Positions 6,691 through 7,744 of a stretch of 7,744 bases of DNA are shown here, piece after piece (position 1 is the stretch's first letter; each line of letters opens with the position of its first letter). The position numbers were made by a program, and so were the translations under genes. The DNA comes from CAYRFF01 sp964423575. GTDB taxonomy: Bacteria > Bacteroidota > Bacteroidia > Chitinophagales > Saprospiraceae. The notes below the pieces were generated by a model. That model had not been told where the DNA came from, searched no databases, and saw only the letters and a program-made list of their open reading frames with translations. The stretch spans positions 1 through 7,744 of the forward strand of contig CAYRFF010000088.1 in NCBI GenBank assembly GCA_964423575.1. Reading direction: 5' to 3'.

Positions 6691-6702
6691 TTTACATGTA
6701 AA
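6691..6702. promoter_or_regulatory. Candidate operator palindrome TTTACATGTAAA
   Basis: A perfect 12-bp palindrome lies 114 nt upstream of the preferred nhaA start. Its symmetry and position suit a dimeric regulator, but short AT-rich palindromes also arise by chance and no second copy is seen in the window. Confidence 0.2.
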
Positions 6703-6711
6703 ATATTGTCT

Positions 6712-6744
6712 TTAACAAGCTACCAACCGTTGGGTGATAGTTAA
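6712..6744. repeat. Nested inverted repeat with CAACCGTTG core
   Basis: Outer arms TTAAC (6712-6716) and GTTAA (6740-6744) enclose the odd palindrome CCAAC-C-GTTGG (6723-6733). The core is the reverse complement of the core at 5098-5106. The GTTGGGT at 6729-6735 fits the GTTRRRY core of integron attC sites, but the spacing and arms do not match a full attC, so that reading is weak. Confidence 0.4.
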
Positions 6745-6815
6745 TGAATAGGTTTCTGCAAAAGATTCAATTCAACCCTATTTATTTGTTGTATATCTCT
6801 AAAAGCCAGAATAAT

Positions 6816-7715
6816 ATGAGTAATTCAAACAAACCTCTAATTGGCAGAATAATTTCCCCCATTCAAAGGTTTATTCAACAAGAAAAATCCGGAGGTTTAG
6901 CTCTGGGAATAGCCGTGCTTATCGCGCTCTTCTTAGCAAATTCGCCTTGGCATAATCAATATTTCGAGTTCTTTGAACAGACATTCGGCTTCCAATTTAA
7001 CGGTGAAACCTATTTGAATTTAAGTCTACACCATTGGATCAATGATGGTCTAATGGCGATGTTCTTTTTTGTAGTGGGCTTGGAACTTAAGAGAGAGTTT
7101 GTTGGTGGGGAGTTATCAAATCCACGAAAGGCATTTTTACCAATAGCGGCTGCGATAGGAGGAATGGCTGTGCCTGCTCTTATTTATCTTTCCTTTAATC
7201 CTAGTGGCGAAGTTCACCAAGGATGGGGAATACCTATGTCAACAGATATTGCATTTGCCTTAGGTGTTTTATACTTATTAGGAAGTAAAATCCCTTTATC
7301 GCTAAAAGTATTTCTCGCTGCCTTGGCAATTGTTGATGATATGGGAGCAGTTTTAGTTATTGCCCTATTTTACACTTCTGATATTTCACTACTCTCTTTA
7401 GGGCTCGGAGCACTATTTCTATCAGTCATGTTTATTGGTAGTAAGATAGGTATCAGAAACGTATTATTTTATGCTATAATCGGAATAGGAGGAGTATGGT
7501 TAGCATTCCTTTTATCCGGAGTACATGCTACTATTGCTGCAGTTTTGGCTGCATTTATGATTCCGGCAAATGTCAGTATTGATGAAAGAGTGTTTGTTGC
7601 CCGCATAAAAAAGAACCTATATCGTTTTTTGCGAATAGACCCTAATAATCAAACTCCATTTTTAACGAATGAACAGTATTATATTTTAGAACGAATGAAC
7701 AGTATTATATTTTAG
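6816..7715 (+). CDS. nhaA: Na+/H+ antiporter NhaA, 5' part, cut short by a frameshifting duplication
   Basis: NhaA exchanges sodium for protons across the inner membrane and controls internal pH and sodium. Numbered from ATG 6816, the product has 299 residues against about 390 or more for complete homologues. Conserved features are EKSGG...LALGIAVLIALFLANSPW (helix I), WINDGLMAMFFFVVGLELKRE (helix II) and STDIAFALGVLYLLGS with D144. The essential aspartate pair is D174-D175 in LAIVDDMGAVLVIALFYTSD, and LLSGVHATIAAVLAAFMIP corresponds to helix VIII. The reading then ends in LERMNSIIF. Helices IX-XII, including the lysine equivalent to E. coli K300, are lost, so this product should be inactive. 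The cause is a perfect 26-bp tandem duplication (7664-7715). ATG 6816 (MSNSNKPL) is preferred; starting at ATG 6744 would add 24 atypical residues and overlap a hairpin. Confidence 0.9.
   Translation: MSNSNKPLIGRIISPIQRFIQQEKSGGLALGIAVLIALFLANSPWHNQYFEFFEQTFGFQFNGETYLNLSLHHWINDGLMAMFFFVVGLELKREFVGGELSNPRKAFLPIAAAIGGMAVPALIYLSFNPSGEVHQGWGIPMSTDIAFALGVLYLLGSKIPLSLKVFLAALAIVDDMGAVLVIALFYTSDISLLSLGLGALFLSVMFIGSKIGIRNVLFYAIIGIGGVWLAFLLSGVHATIAAVLAAFMIPANVSIDERVFVARIKKNLYRFLRIDPNNQTPFLTNEQYYILERMNSIIF
7664..7715. repeat. Perfect 26-bp tandem duplication inside nhaA
   Basis: Positions 7664-7689 and 7690-7715 are identical. They are followed by the first 10 bases of a third copy (AACGAATGAA, 7716-7725). 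Because 26 is not a multiple of 3, the second copy shifts the frame and brings TAG 7713-7715 into phase. With one copy, the reading continues from LTNEQYYILERM into KEDNKKA, as expected for NhaA. Confidence 0.97.
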
Positions 7716-7744
7716 AACGAATGAAAGAGGATAACAAAAAGGCT
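7716..7744 (+). pseudogene. nhaA: Continuation of the nhaA reading frame after the duplication (partial)
   Basis: In the original nhaA phase, now displaced by the duplication, these bases read on as (E)RMKEDNKKA to the window edge. This matches the loop before helix IX in Bacteroidota NhaA as I remember it. The rest of the gene lies outside the window. ATG 7721 is 6 nt after the premature stop, in this frame, and could allow reinitiation. Confidence 0.7.

Larger units (their letters stand above)
6499..6815. other. Intergenic region with a possible gene remnant and palindromes
   Basis: Directly after the SdpI stop, an open frame (6483-6554) reads RLKRIIWPTVAQVIAIVSV, then FLGF and stop. It is hydrophobic and looks like the tail of a small membrane protein, but it has no usable start. 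Further on lie a perfect 12-nt palindrome TTTACATGTAAA (6691-6702) and a nested inverted repeat (6712-6744). The promoter of nhaA is expected here, but no convincing -7/-33 pair is visible. Confidence 0.4.

Noticed and set aside
6744..6815. ATG 6744 as the nhaA start, adding 24 residues
   Set aside because: The extra residues do not resemble NhaA N-termini, and this ATG lies in the arm of an inverted repeat. ATG 6816 gives the usual beginning, though 6744 is not excluded.

Overview
The window most likely comes from a member of the Bacteroidota (Bacteroidetes). It carries a VWA/AAA+ gene pair whose sequences match the forms I know from that phylum. It also has a very long signal peptidase I with a multi-pass N-terminal membrane domain and a 'MMGDNRHNSxDSR' box, which is also typical there. 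No clear Shine-Dalgarno sequence precedes the main starts, as expected for Bacteroidota. I cannot assign a genus.

Positions 1-398 hold no gene. They contain a GTAG-type palindromic repeat with an extra left arm (1-83) and a longer-range imperfect inverted repeat (180-269). Next comes a tight two-gene operon on the plus strand: a VWA-domain protein (399-1496) and a MoxR/ChlI-like AAA+ ATPase (1501-2949), separated by 4 nt. A hairpin with a T-rich tail (2963-3007) probably ends it. Signal peptidase I (lepB, 3033-4610) follows as its own unit. It would cleave signal peptides from exported proteins, including the small secreted protein encoded downstream.

From 4611 the character changes. About 670 bases hold no convincing gene but many inverted repeats: a perfect 28-nt GTAG...CTAC palindrome, a nested hairpin block at 4661-4808, an 11-bp inverted repeat at 4841/4924, and an odd palindrome centred on CAACGGTTG at 5094-5110. 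Then come AT-rich small genes: an unrecognised secreted protein (5279-5890), a short doubtful ORF (5878-6069) and an SdpI-family membrane protein (6145-6498). The stretch is closed by the reverse complement of the same core (CAACCGTTG) at 6724-6732. It looks like an accessory, possibly cassette-like, insertion between housekeeping genes.

The last gene is a clear Na+/H+ antiporter, nhaA (start best placed at 6816). A perfect 26-bp tandem duplication (7664-7715) interrupts it, shifts the frame and creates a stop at 7713-7715. Removing one copy restores an NhaA-like reading to the window edge. The duplicated unit is bounded by 10-bp direct repeats, which suggests replication slippage. This could be a recent loss of function, a reversible on/off switch, or an assembly error, and it is the most notable observation here. 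I found no tRNA, rRNA, CRISPR array, transposase or integrase gene.
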